This document shows positions 1 through 9,059 of a DNA stretch of 33,921 nucleotides, one piece after another (the stretch's first letter is position 1; each line of letters opens with the position of its first letter). The DNA comes from Bacteroidota bacterium (GTDB lineage: Bacteria; Bacteroidota; Bacteroidia; Chitinophagales; Chitinophagaceae), in contig JABDHF010000023.1 in the NCBI GenBank assembly GCA_013285595.1, positions 1 to 33,921 on the forward strand, written 5' to 3'. The translations under genes were made by a program, and so were the position numbers. The notes under the pieces were generated by a model. It was given only the letters and a program-made list of their open reading frames with translations. It was not told the origin of the DNA and did no database searches.

Positions 1-3000
1 CCATGTGCCGCCCGCAGTGGTATCACTCAGTGATATACTGCTACCGAAGCACAAATGGCCTGGCCCAAAAATGGGGCCCGGTAATGGATCGACAGTTAAT
101 GTGGATATTGTATAACAGCCAAGAGGCAGCGTGTAAGTAATTGTGGCTACCCCTGAGGCATAAGCAGAGACCACGCCTGCTGATGATATGCTTACCAATG
201 CGCTGGTCCAAACGCCACCAGCTGCGGAGTCGTAAACAGGGAGCTCAGCGCCATAAGCACACATGTGGGCAATGCCTAAAATAGGAGGCACTGCGACAAC
301 CGTAACCGCACGTGTAGCAGAGCATCCAAAGCTATTAGTATAGCTGATGAAGGTAAGGCCGCCAGATATGCCCGTAACCAGGCCGCCGGGTGAGACGGTA
401 GCAAGGCCTGTATTGCTGCTGCTCCATGTGCCGCCGGCAGAAGCATCGGCAAGCGGGGTGAGGTAGCCCAGGCATACTTCGTTGATACCTGTAATAGGCA
501 ATGGGGCAGGCTCTACGGTGACAACCGCGGTTACCGTGCAGCCAACACCGAGAGAATAAGCAATAGTAGAAATGCCTGGTGTAATACCTGTAACTACGCC
601 TGTAGCTTCGTTTATAGACGCCACGCTGGTAAGTATACTGGTCCAGAAGCCGCCACCGGGAATGTCGGACAGGGATGAAGTAGCACCCACGCACACGCTG
701 AGGTTGCCGCTGATGGCCTCCGGCAGAGGATTAACAGTGACGATAGTTGTAACCGGGCAGCCGCCCACGGAATAAGTGATGGTAGCCGTGCCCAGGCCAC
801 CGCCGCTTACAATACCTGCGGCATTAACAATGGCGATGCCTGTATTGTCGCTGCTCCATGTGCCTCCGGTGGCGGCATCGGTAAGCGTTGTTACAGAGCC
901 GGTACAAAGGCTGGCGCCTCCGGAAATAGATGGGGTGGCTGCGTTTACTGTTATTACTGTAGTAATAGCACAGCCGGCAGGGATAGTATAAGTGATAGTA
1001 GCAGTGCCTGCGGCTATACTGCCTACCGTTCCGGAAACTGCGCCCACAGAGGCAACAGCTGTGTTGCTGCTGGCCCAGGTGCCGCCGGTGGCAGCATCGC
1101 TTATAGTAATAGTAGCGCCGAGGCATAATGAGCCAACGGATGTTATAGCCGGAGGAAGCGGGCTTACGGTTACTATCTTAGTAGTGGCGCAACCTGCAGG
1201 TGGTACATACGTTATAGTTGCGGTGCCGGGGTTTATGCCACTTACTGTTCCTGAGAGGGAAGAGGCGGTGGCAATAGAAGTGTTATCGCTTTCCCAGGTA
1301 CCGCCGGTTACTGCGTCGCCCAGTGTTACCGAGGCACCCATACACATGCTGGATGCGCCGGTGATGGCAGGGGGAGCAGGGTTAACGGTGACTATCACCG
1401 TGCGTGTGCAACCGAAACCTAATGAATAGGTGATAGTAGCAGTGCCGGCAAACACACCGCAAACAAGACCGCCACCGCCTATAGTAGCTACGCCGGGATT
1501 ACTGCTGGTCCAGGCGCCGCCACCTGCAGCATCGGAAAGGAGCGTACAGAGGCCAAGACATACGTGAGTATTGCCTGCTATGGCAGACGGTGCGGTGTTA
1601 ACTGTAACAACGACAAAGGCTGAGCAACCGCCAGGAGCTGTATAAGTGATAGTTGAAGTGCCGGGCAATGAACCGGTAACAACACCGCTGCCACTAACTA
1701 TAGCCACGGAGGTAGCGCTGCTGCCCCATGTGCCGCCACCTGAAGCATCGGTAAGTGATGTGGTAGCGCCAACGCATATGCCTGTGCTGCCCGATACCGG
1801 GGATATTGGATTTACCGTTATTATTTTGCTGGCTACACAGGTGCCGCCAAGTGAATAGGTGATTGTAGTGGTGCCGCCGGTAATGCCGAATACCTGCCCG
1901 CTGCCATCTATAGCAGCTACAGAGGTGTTGCTGCTGGTCCATGTGCCGCCACCGGTGGGGTCGCCAAGCGATAAAGTGGAACCTGCACATACGCTTGAGG
2001 ATCCGGTTATCAGCCCGGGCGCCGGATTTACGGTTATAGTTGTAGTTGCTGTGCAGCCACCCACGGTATATGTTATAGTGGATGTGCCTACTGATGCGCC
2101 GTTAATAGCGCCGCCAGTACTTACTGATGCAATAACAGCTGTGTTGCTGCTGGTCCATGTGCCGCCAGGCGTGGTTTCGCCCAGGGTAGTTGTGGCGCCA
2201 AGGCAAAGGCCCGTAGCCCCGGTAATAGGAGTAGGGGATGGCGTTACGGTCATGGTTCTGCTTACTGTGCAGCCGGTGCCCAATGAATAAATGATAGTAA
2301 GAGCGCCGGGTGTGCCGCCGGTAACTAAGCCGGTAAGGGAGCCAACTGACGCAACAGCTGTGGCGCTGCTTGTCCATACGCCGCCTGTAATGGCGTCGGT
2401 CTCTGTAGCGTTTCCGGCTACACATACTGTGCCGGGGCCGGTTATAGCGCCGGGTGAGAAGCTGACTGTGATGACAGCTGTGGACGAACAACCCGATGAT
2501 GCAACAAATGTTACCGTAGTGGTGCCGGGGGTAACACCGGAGAGCAAGCCGGTAGTAGCTATTATTGTGGCTACTGAAGTATTGCTGCTTGTCCAGGTGC
2601 CTGTGAAGCCAGGGGCAGACAGCGAGATGGACGAGCCAACACAAACCGCTGTAGGGCCGCCAATAACGGGGGCGCTGCTAATGATAATGATAGCGCTGCC
2701 GGTCATGCTCCGTGAGCAACCTGTGGTTGTGTTGGTAGCAACGACGGTGTAGGTGCCTGACGCCGTTTGCAGGCCGAAATCGAGCGATGAGCCGGTTCCT
2801 GCCAATGGGCTGCCGACGATAGCACCACCGTTGAACAACTGGTAAGATACACCAGCAGACGAGCCGCCGAGAATAATATGGAAGCCGGCGCTGCCGGGGC
2901 ACATAGTGCCACCGCCGGTAACCGGGAATGCGGTTGGTAATGCGGCAATAACAACCGTAGCGCTGCCAGTCATGTTAGCCGTGCAGCCCAATGTGCCGGT

Positions 3001-5430
3001 GACGGTGTAAGTGCCAGCTACGGTGAACAGGCCGAGATCGAGCGGCAGGCCGGCGCCTGTAACGCCAGGGAAAGTGGCCGATCCGTTATGTACCGTATAG
3101 ATGACTCCGGCAGTAGACCCGCTGATGCCTATGTGTACGCCTGTGCCACCCGGGCAATAGGCCCCACCACCGGTGACGCTAAACGGCGCAGGCGCCGCAT
3201 TTATAGTAACGATAACGGTTCTTGCACATCCGGTAGTGGGTGTGTAAGTTATTATGGATGTGCCCGGTAACGCGCCATATACTGTGCCTGACGTAGCAAG
3301 CCCAATGGTGGCTACCGTGGTATTGCTGCTGGCCCAGGTACCTGCTCCTGACGCATCTGTAAGGGCAGTAGAGGTGCCCACGCAGGCGCTAAGGGTACCG
3401 GCAATAGCTGCAGGCAGCGGATGTACCGTAGCCACTAATGTGACTACGCAACTGCCGCCAAGTGAGTAAGTAATAGTAGAAGTGCCGGCCAGCGCGCCGC
3501 ATATGGTGCCGGACGTGGCCCCAATTGTGGCTACGGAAATAGCGCTGCTTATCCATGTGCCGCCGCTGGTGGCATCTGACAGTGTATTACATGACCCGAT
3601 ACAGAGGCTGGCATTGCCGGTGATGGAAACCGGGGCCGAATTTACTGTGACTACAACAGTACGTGTGCAGAAAGTGGATGGTTGTGTATAAATTATAGTG
3701 GCTGTGCCGGGCAACACTCCCGTGGTGATGCCACCCGCTGACGGGCCGGGAGTTACCACTGCAATTGTGGTGTTGCTGCTGGCCCAGGTACCTAACCCCG
3801 GAGGGTCGGTGAGTGTTGTGGACTGGCCTGCGCATACATGCAGTAAGCCGGAAACAGGATTGGGCGGAGCATAAACGGTAATGGAGGTAGCAATAGAGCA
3901 ACCCGAGGGTGCGGTATAAGTGATACTGACGAAAGCAGATGTAGCCGGAGAAATAACACCCCCGGTAACGATGCCCGTGGTGAGCCCTATAGATGCTGCT
4001 GCTGTGTTACTGCTGATCCACGTGCCGCCGGTTACGGCATCAATCAATGTGACAGTGCTGCCGGTACATACTGTGCCGAGACCTCCAATAGATGGTGGTG
4101 CGGGGTTTACGGTAATTACATATGGCACTGAGCAGGAGAAGGTGGATGAAGTGGATGTGTAGGTAATGGTATCTACGCCTGCGGCTATGGAGTTAACCGT
4201 GCCCAAAGTAGGATCGATCTCAGCTACCCCGGTATTGAGGCTTTGCCAGTAGCCACCTACGGCTGCGTCAAATAACGTGGTGGCGCCGGTTACGGCCTCA
4301 CACATTGTTGCTGCGCCGGTGATGGGAGGGGGGAGCGCGGAGATGATGGCCGTAATTGAAGTAGTGCAGCCAGTGGGTAGGGTATACGTTATTGTATCAG
4401 TACCGCCAGTAAGCGCTGTGCCCCATAGCACGCCTGAAGAAGAGCCGATGGTAGCTATTAATGTATTGCTGCTGCTCCAGGTGCCGCTGCCGGGATCTGT
4501 AAGGACGGCTGAGGAGCCGGCACAAGCAAGCGGGGAGCCGGAAATAGAATTAGGCAACGCATTTACTGTAACTACCGTAGTTATAAAACAGCCACCGGGG
4601 GCTGTATAGGTAACGATAACTGTGGTGGTAAATATTACGGTACTGCCTGTAAGGATGCCCGTAGAAGGTGTGATTGAAGCAATAGATGGGTTGCCTGAAG
4701 TCCAGGTGCCACCGGAGGTAGCATCGGTGAGGTGGGTAGTAAGGCCGGCGCAAACATGGAGTGTGCCGACTATAGTGGCCGGTGCGGGGTTGATGGTGGC
4801 CGTTACTACAGAATTACAACCTGTGCCTATAGAATAAGTGATGATCGCCGTGCCGGCAGTGACACCTGTGAGTGTGCCAGAAGTGCCTACTATGGCTATA
4901 GCGGTATTGCTGCTGGTCCATGTGCCGCCGCCGGGATCGCTTAATACAACCGTGGCAAACTGGCAAATATTTGGGCTGCCCGCAATAGGCGATGGCAGAG
5001 CAATGACCGTGACGACTTTTGTGGCAAAGCAACCGCCAATAGAATAGGTTATTGTTGCAGTGCCCACCGAAACGCCCGTGACTATACCGGTACTGGTGAC
5101 TGTGGCCCTGGCCGTGCTGCTGCTGCTCCATGCGCCACCGCTCACGGCATCGGTAAGGGCGATGGTGGAACCGGGGCAAACCTGTGACGGGCCATTAATT
5201 ATGCCCGGAATAGGATTGATGGTAACAACCCTGGCTGTGCCGCAACCCGTGCCCAGGGAATAAGAAATAGTAGCCGTGCCTACAGAGAGGCCGGTGAGTA
5301 TACCAGTAGCCGTGCCTATAGTAGCTACAGTTGTATTGCTGCTGCTCCATGAGCCTGCAGCAGCAGAATTGTGCAGGGTATCTGTAGCGCCCTGGCATAT
5401 AGATGCGATGCCGGTGATAGCGGTAAGAGA
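1..5430 (-). repeat. Tandem array of about 23 Ig-like repeat units (about 215-230 bp each)
   Basis: The GGTW-type anchor codons recur on the minus strand near 1, 207, 422, 640, 853, 1073, 1292, 1508, 1724, 1938, 2154, 2370, 2590, 3331, 3549, 3780, 4015, 4243, 4472, 4699, 4915, 5124 and 5344. The step is 213-235 bp, interrupted between 2690 and 3200 by two different modules. Units differ at many positions, so the array is an old expansion rather than a recent slippage tract. Each unit keeps one Cys shortly before the TVNPxP linker and another in the (V/I)C(P/Q/V)G opening. Confidence -1.
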
Positions 5431-6567
5431 GTCGTAGATGGTCATTACAGCGCTATCTACAATTGTGGGTGTGCCACCGCAGGTGAAGTAAGAAAGTATG
5501 TATAATTTGAGCGTTTTAGGGCCTGCAGGAGTAACCAGGAGTGGATTGATGGTCAAAGTATCAGTGAGGGCCCCGGCGGGGATAACTGCACTGTCTAATA
5601 TAGTGGAATAATCGTAGCCATTGATAGCGGTGCCGCCTATGTTATAATGGATAGTGAACGGAAATGCGGTAGCTGCTACGCGGGAGAAAATTATCTTACC
5701 TGGGGTGCAGCCCCTTACACAATACTGAGAGCCTACAGCCGTATCGCCGGGGTTGAGGCCGGCAGGAGTGATGTGAATGCCTGTGGATGTAAGACTGCCG
5801 GCTTGAAGGAATACACCGGAATCTTCTGATTGATCTGAAAAATCAGCTACGCCTAATTTCAGATGGTAAGTATCGCATGGAGTTACTAAGGCTATTGCAG
5901 TTAACGTAGTAGTAAGGCCGTTATACACAATGTTAGTGCCGCCAGTGTTATTTACAAAGTACGTACAGAAAGGCGACCCGGGGCCGATAGATGTGCACCC
6001 TGACATACCTACCGAGCAGTTAATGCTATTAACACTTACCGGAATGGTTGTGCCAGGAACTGTAGCAATATTTGTAGGAGAAGCATACCCAGGCCCTGAA
6101 ATGAAGAACCCAAAAACATCATTATAACTACAAACGAAAGTGGGGTACTCTTCTGAGCCGAAAACATAATTGAATTTAACAGTATCACCTGCTGGCCTGA
6201 AGTCGAACTCGAGTACACATGCATCCTTAACAACACCACCTGCAAGTGTTGCCAGCGATGCATCGTTATACGATGGTGTGTTGGCTGCGGATGCATTTAT
6301 GGATGCAGCAGATGGAATGCTAGCCGCAGAGCCGCTGGTGAGGACAATACCACTGTCAAAGCTAATTATAGAAGTACCAGTGAAGGTGCCATTAGCTCCT
6401 GCAACGCATGTCAATACAGGATTGAGCACCGTGATGCCGTTGCCTAATAACTTTGTAGCAAGTACAGATGCTGTAGCGCCGGTGGTTACTACTATTTGCG
6501 CGGTGCTAACAAAAGACAGGGAACAGAAAAGCAATAAGGATAGAAAGGGTAAAATAGTTTTTTTCAT
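1..6567 (-). CDS. Giant choice-of-anchor L / Ig-like repeat surface protein, 3' end off window
   Basis: The frame starting at ATG 6567 stays open to base 1, giving 2189 codons with no stop, so the C-terminus is missing. Residues 1-23 are a signal peptide (MKKTILPFLSLLLF, cut near STA-Q). Residues about 30-230 form a choice-of-anchor L domain, recognised by FDFRPAGDTVKFNYVFGSEEYP and CSYNDVFGFFISGP. Residues about 260-375 resemble a Calx-beta module (GGTAINGYDYS). From about residue 380 on there are some 23 Ig-like (Big_2-type) repeats of 71-77 residues, with the core GGTWSSSNTAVATV followed by TGVVTGVSAGTATITYS and a conserved Cys. In this family such proteins are exported adhesins or cell-surface structural proteins, usually through T9SS; the expected sorting domain would lie beyond the left edge. 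The frame was checked at both ends, since the last codons read G-T-W of another repeat. The function is inferred only from architecture. Confidence -1.
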   Translation of the reverse strand, partial: MKKTILPFLSLLLFCSLSFVSTAQIVVTTGATASVLATKLLGNGITVLNPVLTCVAGANGTFTGTSIISFDSGIVLTSGSAASIPSAASINASAANTPSYNDASLATLAGGVVKDACVLEFDFRPAGDTVKFNYVFGSEEYPTFVCSYNDVFGFFISGPGYASPTNIATVPGTTIPVSVNSINCSVGMSGCTSIGPGSPFCTYFVNNTGGTNIVYNGLTTTLTAIALVTPCDTYHLKLGVADFSDQSEDSGVFLQAGSLTSTGIHITPAGLNPGDTAVGSQYCVRGCTPGKIIFSRVAATAFPFTIHYNIGGTAINGYDYSTILDSAVIPAGALTDTLTINPLLVTPAGPKTLKLYILSYFTCGGTPTIVDSAVMTIYDSLTAITGIASICQGATDTLHNSAAAGSWSSSNTTVATIGTATGILTGLSVGTATISYSLGTGCGTARVVTINPIPGIINGPSQVCPGSTIALTDAVSGGAWSSSSTARATVTSTGIVTGVSVGTATITYSIGGCFATKVVTVIALPSPIAGSPNICQFATVVLSDPGGGTWTSSNTAIAIVGTSGTLTGVTAGTAIITYSIGTGCNSVVTATINPAPATIVGTLHVCAGLTTHLTDATSGGTWTSGNPSIASITPSTGILTGSTVIFTTTVIVTYTAPGGCFITTVVTVNALPNSISGSPLACAGSSAVLTDPGSGTWSSSNTLIATIGSSSGVLWGTALTGGTDTITYTLPTGCTTSITAIISALPPPITGAATMCEAVTGATTLFDAAVGGYWQSLNTGVAEIDPTLGTVNSIAAGVDTITYTSTSSTFSCSVPYVITVNPAPPSIGGLGTVCTGSTVTLIDAVTGGTWISSNTAAASIGLTTGIVTGGVISPATSAFVSITYTAPSGCSIATSITVYAPPNPVSGLLHVCAGQSTTLTDPPGLGTWASSNTTIAVVTPGPSAGGITTGVLPGTATIIYTQPSTFCTRTVVVTVNSAPVSITGNASLCIGSCNTLSDATSGGTWISSAISVATIGATSGTICGALAGTSTITYSLGGSCVVTLVATVHPLPAAIAGTLSACVGTSTALTDASGAGTWASSNTTVATIGLATSGTVYGALPGTSIITYTPTTGCARTVIVTINAAPAPFSVTGGGAYCPGGTGVHIGISGSTAGVIYTVHNGSATFPGVTGAGLPLDLGLFTVAGTYTVTGTLGCTANMTGSATVVIAALPTAFPVTGGGTMCPGSAGFHIILGGSSAGVSYQLFNGGAIVGSPLAGTGSSLDFGLQTASGTYTVVATNTTTGCSRSMTGSAIIIISSAPVIGGPTAVCVGSSISLSAPGFTGTWTSSNTSVATIIATTGLLSGVTPGTTTVTFVASSGCSSTAVITVSFSPGAITGPGTVCVAGNATETDAITGGVWTSSATAVASVGSLTGLVTGGTPGALTIIYSLGTGCTVSRTMTVTPSPTPITGATGLCLGATTTLGETTPGGTWTSSNTAVIASVSTGGAINGASVGTSTITYTVGGCTATTTITVNPAPGLITGSSSVCAGSTLSLGDPTGGGTWTSSNTSVAAIDGSGQVFGITGGTTTITYSLGGTCVASKIITVNPISPVSGSTGICVGATTSLTDASGGGTWGSSATSVAIVSGSGVVTGSLPGTSTITYTAPGGCSAFVVVTVNTAPSAIAGNTHVCLGLCTLLSDAAGGGAWTSSNPGVATIGGGGLVCGVFAGTATITYSLGFGCTRTVIVTVNPAPPAITGASSMCMGASVTLGDAVTGGTWESDNTSIATASSLSGTVSGINPGTATITYVPPAGCATTKIVTVSPLPPAITSVGSLCLGATITISDAATGGTWASSNTAVASVGAVSGTVGSIAAGTATITYTIPAGCAITTVITVNAATPSISGGASLCTGSVTTLTDAATGGTWSSDNTGIAIVNAAGIVSGGGLGTATITYSVGGCPVTTIVTVNPLPEAISGNLSVCVGATSSLSDIPGGGFWTSILTSVASINEATGVVTGITPGISTIAYSLGVGCTVTAVVTVEPAPLPITGINEVCLGYLTPLADASAGGTWSSSNTGLATVSPGGLVTGISGGLTFISYTNSFGCSATRAVTVVAVPPILGIAHMCAYGAELPVYDSAAGGVWTSALVSISSAGVVSAYASGVATITYTLPLGCYTISTLTVDPLPGPIFGPGHLCFGSSISLSDTTAGGTW
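2690..3200 (-). repeat. Two non-Ig modules inserted in the repeat array
   Basis: In the same reading frame, two copies of a different module of about 80 residues sit inside the Ig-like array. Each begins with a Cys-Pro-Gly motif (MCPGSAGFHIILGGSSAG in one, ACPGGTGVHIGISGSTAG in the other). Each continues through (S/I)YxxxNG and LDFGLQTASGTYTV / LDLGLFTVAGTYTV, and ends in a Cys followed by MTGSA. They lack the WSSSNT core of their neighbours. They look like another immunoglobulin-like or PKD-like fold; I cannot assign the family. Confidence -1.
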
Positions 6568-6789
6568 GAGTATATTTTTACGGTTAATTAAGGCAGGAAA
6601 AATTGTCAATCCTTTAACTGAAAAACAATTTTCAGTTCATATAAATGTATAAAAAACAAATGAAAATATGTATACTCCAGTTATTTATTTTTTCGTTGTA
6701 TATAAGATGAAGACCTTTAAAACAAATCCTTTTGGCGGTATTATGCTTTTTTGATGAAAATGAATAGATTTGATTGAAAATCCGGAGTA

Positions 6790-7413
6790 ATGAAAAAATA
6801 CCTCTTTATAATACTAATGATAGCAGTGAGCAGCTTTAGTGTTGTAAACGATACGGATAAAATTGTAGCGGCGGCGGCAGATAGCCAACTGCCGGTTTTT
6901 CTTTCGAAGATACCTGCGGGGCAGGAAGCATGGTATGGCTTCAGGCCACAAGACGACCTGGACTTGTGTGCCACCGGTAAGCCTTACCGCATGATCTTTT
7001 TCAGCAACGACTTTTATAAAGGGCCGCTTGAGGACAATAAGAACTATTTAAGTATAAAAAATGAATGGCGCGTGCCGGTGATAATAGATGGGGACTACCG
7101 CAACCTGCTGACGATGACCGGCAACCCGGGCAATTATCTTATATCGGGAATGGGGGATACGGTACTTGCAAAAGAGCTGCAGCTACTGAGCGCCGGGGTA
7201 AATGAGAACGGCCAGAATTACATACTGCGCATTCCGCGGCTGCGGGCTGATTTCTTTGTTACAGAAAATGATAATTCTTTCAGCGAGGCAAAGTTTACGC
7301 CCTTGCTAAATGCCGTAATAGCAGTGCCTGCACTTAGCAGTACCAGTAAAACAACATTTAGCCTGGCGGAAGTGCAACAGGCTGTGAAAGAAGCATTGGG
7401 CAAAAAGCATTGA
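6790..7413 (+). CDS. Secreted protein of unknown function
   Basis: The product is 207 residues. The N-terminus MKKYLFIILMIAVSSFSVV is a hydrophobic signal sequence, so export to the periplasm or beyond is likely. The mature part is mixed alpha/beta in character, with no Cys pair or motif I recognise; it ends in a Lys-rich tail (EALGKKH). The start is supported by a GGAG purine stretch 3-8 nt upstream. The gene is divergent from the giant repeat protein and convergent with the oxidoreductase-like gene on the other side. I do not recognise the family and offer no function. It may be lineage-specific. Confidence -1.
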   Translation: MKKYLFIILMIAVSSFSVVNDTDKIVAAAADSQLPVFLSKIPAGQEAWYGFRPQDDLDLCATGKPYRMIFFSNDFYKGPLEDNKNYLSIKNEWRVPVIIDGDYRNLLTMTGNPGNYLISGMGDTVLAKELQLLSAGVNENGQNYILRIPRLRADFFVTENDNSFSEAKFTPLLNAVIAVPALSSTSKTTFSLAEVQQAVKEALGKKH

Positions 7414-7415
7414 GC

Positions 7416-7446
7416 GGGAGGTGTCTCCCGACCTCTCCAAAGGAGA
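7416..7446. repeat. Pair of short hairpins after the 6790-7413 gene
   Basis: Directly after the stop codon come two small inverted repeats. The first is GGGAG/CTCCC at 7416-7420 and 7425-7429. The second is TCTCC/GGAGA at 7434-7438 and 7442-7446, with an AAA loop. The motif resembles the CTCCCCTTTAGGGG sequence at about 10193, suggesting a dispersed palindromic intergenic element. No T-tract follows, so it is not a clear terminator. Confidence -1.
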
Positions 7447-7483
7447 TATGGTGTGGCGTAGATGTCGTTTAAAATATATTTGC

Positions 7484-8092
7484 TTAGGTCGTCTTCACTT
7501 TCCTGTTCTTTTCGGCATCTTTTGCTGCCAGGGTTCTCCAGCATTTCGTCAGCTCGTCAAACAGTGGCAAAGCCTCGTCGGCACCCATATCTATAAAGTC
7601 GTTCACGCCAAGGTCGGTGGTCAATATTTTGGTGATCTCTTTAGCTTTTTTGCTGTCGCCCACTAATATCAACTGAACATTTTGCTGACGGAACAGGGGT
7701 TTTAGCAAGATCTCATATCCCCTGGTGCTGAACACCTTTACAATGTGCTGCGAGCCGGTTATAGCTTTTATGGCACCGGCGGTATTTATCTGCTCATCTG
7801 TAGTGGTGTGTATATTAGCGGTAGCATCTATGATCACCTTACCCCTCACATCGCCCAGCCAGTAGGCTATTTCGCGCACATCTTTTGGCTGCGAAGCAAT
7901 AACAATGAGATCTGCTACGGCCGCAGCATTTTCTATGCTGCATGCTACTATATTGTCGTAGGGGGCAAGTATTTTATTCACCCTGCCGGCATCGTTGCCC
8001 TGCAGCGCAATAAACACATCGTGCCCCGCAAGTGCATACCTGATACCATATTCTGCTACTGTAACACCGCTGCCTATAACTGCGATATTCAT
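7484..8092 (-). CDS. NADP/F420-oxidoreductase-like Rossmann protein
   Basis: The protein opens with MNIAVIGSGVTVAEYGIRYA, the beta-alpha-beta dinucleotide-binding start of the NADP oxidoreductase, coenzyme F420-dependent family. It goes on with GHDVFIALQG, ADLIVIASQPKDVREI and GKVIIDATANI, the usual order of strands in that domain. The reading frame extends upstream to a TTG at 8143, but the ATG at 8092 is preferred because the Rossmann strand then begins at residue 2, as is usual. Length from there is 202 residues, normal for the small single-domain members. Members bind NADP(H); the substrate cannot be told from sequence. The second Gly pair is altered (GSGVTVAEYG instead of GxGxxG), so cofactor binding should not be taken for granted. 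Confidence -1.
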   Translation of the reverse strand: MNIAVIGSGVTVAEYGIRYALAGHDVFIALQGNDAGRVNKILAPYDNIVACSIENAAAVADLIVIASQPKDVREIAYWLGDVRGKVIIDATANIHTTTDEQINTAGAIKAITGSQHIVKVFSTRGYEILLKPLFRQQNVQLILVGDSKKAKEITKILTTDLGVNDFIDMGADEALPLFDELTKCWRTLAAKDAEKNRKVKTT

Positions 8093-8143
8093 GGAAACAA
8101 ACTTCTTATAACCCATGTTATGTGGTTTTAAAAAATGACACAA

Positions 8144-8486
8144 ATCTGTATAAGCCGTTCCAGGTGATTGCAGTGATAATGATTGTGCAGCATTTTAATG
8201 ACAGAGCATAAAATGGAAGCGCAATATAGAAGTGTTTTCTTGGTAGAGAGGAGTGATTAGTAAATCAAATGTCAGGAGTATTTGCAGAAAAAACAAGAGC
8301 GACTGGCGATCAAAGGGCATTAAGAGCGCAAACGCTTTTTGTTTTTCGCAGCAACGTATTGTCTATTTAATAGTAACACATTTATCATTCTTTAAAATGA
8401 AAATGTTATTGAAAAGTTAATGAAGTGATTTTCATTTTTAACCCCAGGTAGTAAAAAAAAACGTGCTGTATAAGTAAATGATAAAA
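8144..8486. other. AT-rich gap with one inverted repeat
   Basis: I find no gene here. A 10-bp AT-rich inverted repeat (AAAATGAAAA at 8394-8403 with TTTTCATTTT at 8430-8439) is the only structure seen. A run of nine A at about 8452-8461 reads as a T-tract on the minus strand just past the DUF4276 gene, but no stable GC stem precedes it. Confidence -1.
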
Positions 8487-9059
8487 CTATACAGCCGCTA
8501 CCTGCGCGATAGTGGCAAGAAAATACTTCGCGCTGCTGCAATTTGGGTGTTGCGCCGCGTGATGGATAGAGAAATTACATTTATGAACAATAGAGTTTGC
8601 CAGTATCTTTTTGTCTGTCAAGCCCTTGTTAGCCTTCATTTTCCTAAGGGCCTTAATTTCTTCGAATGGGTTCCGTACCGCCTCAGGGTTATCGTATGTA
8701 AATGCAGGGTCATTAAGGTACTTTCCCATCGCCTCACTATCTGCTAAAAACCAGGATTCAATTGCTTTAATGCTTACTGTGACAAACTGATCAGGCAGGG
8801 GAGCGATCCTGGCTTTTGTATTAGTGATGCATTCTTCTTTGTCAAGGTCGGTAAGGATAATAATATGCGTGGCGCCTTTGCCTTCCAGTACTTTTGTAAA
8901 AGCAGTGATGTTATGTGGTAATAGATTGCCATTGCCTTCGGCATCAATTACTTGTTTAATGTAGTCGATTTGCAAATTGTCGAGATAACTGAAAAAGTCT
9001 GAATGTTCGAGAATGATCTTCTCGGTGGCACCCTCCACAATAAACCCGAGCTTTACCAT
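8487..9059 (-). CDS. DUF4276 family protein, TOPRIM-like partner of the ATPase
   Basis: The product is 190 residues, typical of DUF4276 proteins. Visible motifs are VEGATEK (residues 8-14, with Glu9 and Glu13), TDLDKEE (Asp71 and Asp73) and AIESWFLAD (99-107), the family's conserved Glu-x-Trp block. An early Glu plus a DxD is the metal-binding arrangement of TOPRIM folds, so a nuclease or nucleotidyl-phosphate activity is possible (inference). Its ATG lies 7 nt inside the upstream ATPase gene, indicating one transcript and coupled translation. Comparable ATPase + small TOPRIM gene pairs include PARIS (AriA/AriB) and other OLD-like anti-phage systems. The family assignment is fairly sure; the defence role is a guess from context. 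Confidence -1.
   Translation of the reverse strand: MVKLGFIVEGATEKIILEHSDFFSYLDNLQIDYIKQVIDAEGNGNLLPHNITAFTKVLEGKGATHIIILTDLDKEECITNTKARIAPLPDQFVTVSIKAIESWFLADSEAMGKYLNDPAFTYDNPEAVRNPFEEIKALRKMKANKGLTDKKILANSIVHKCNFSIHHAAQHPNCSSAKYFLATIAQVAAV

Noticed and set aside
572-5263. A string of abutting plus-strand open frames of 60-150 residues across the left 5 kb
   Set aside because: They repeat with the period of the Ig-like units and lie antisense to the long minus frame; they are by-products of low stop-codon use in the repeats. The minus frame has the signal peptide and known domains.
6765-6772. TAGATTTG, an exact match to TAnnTTTG before the 6790 gene
   Set aside because: No TTTG lies 19-21 nt upstream, and the transcript would start only about 10 nt before the ATG, so I did not list it as a promoter.
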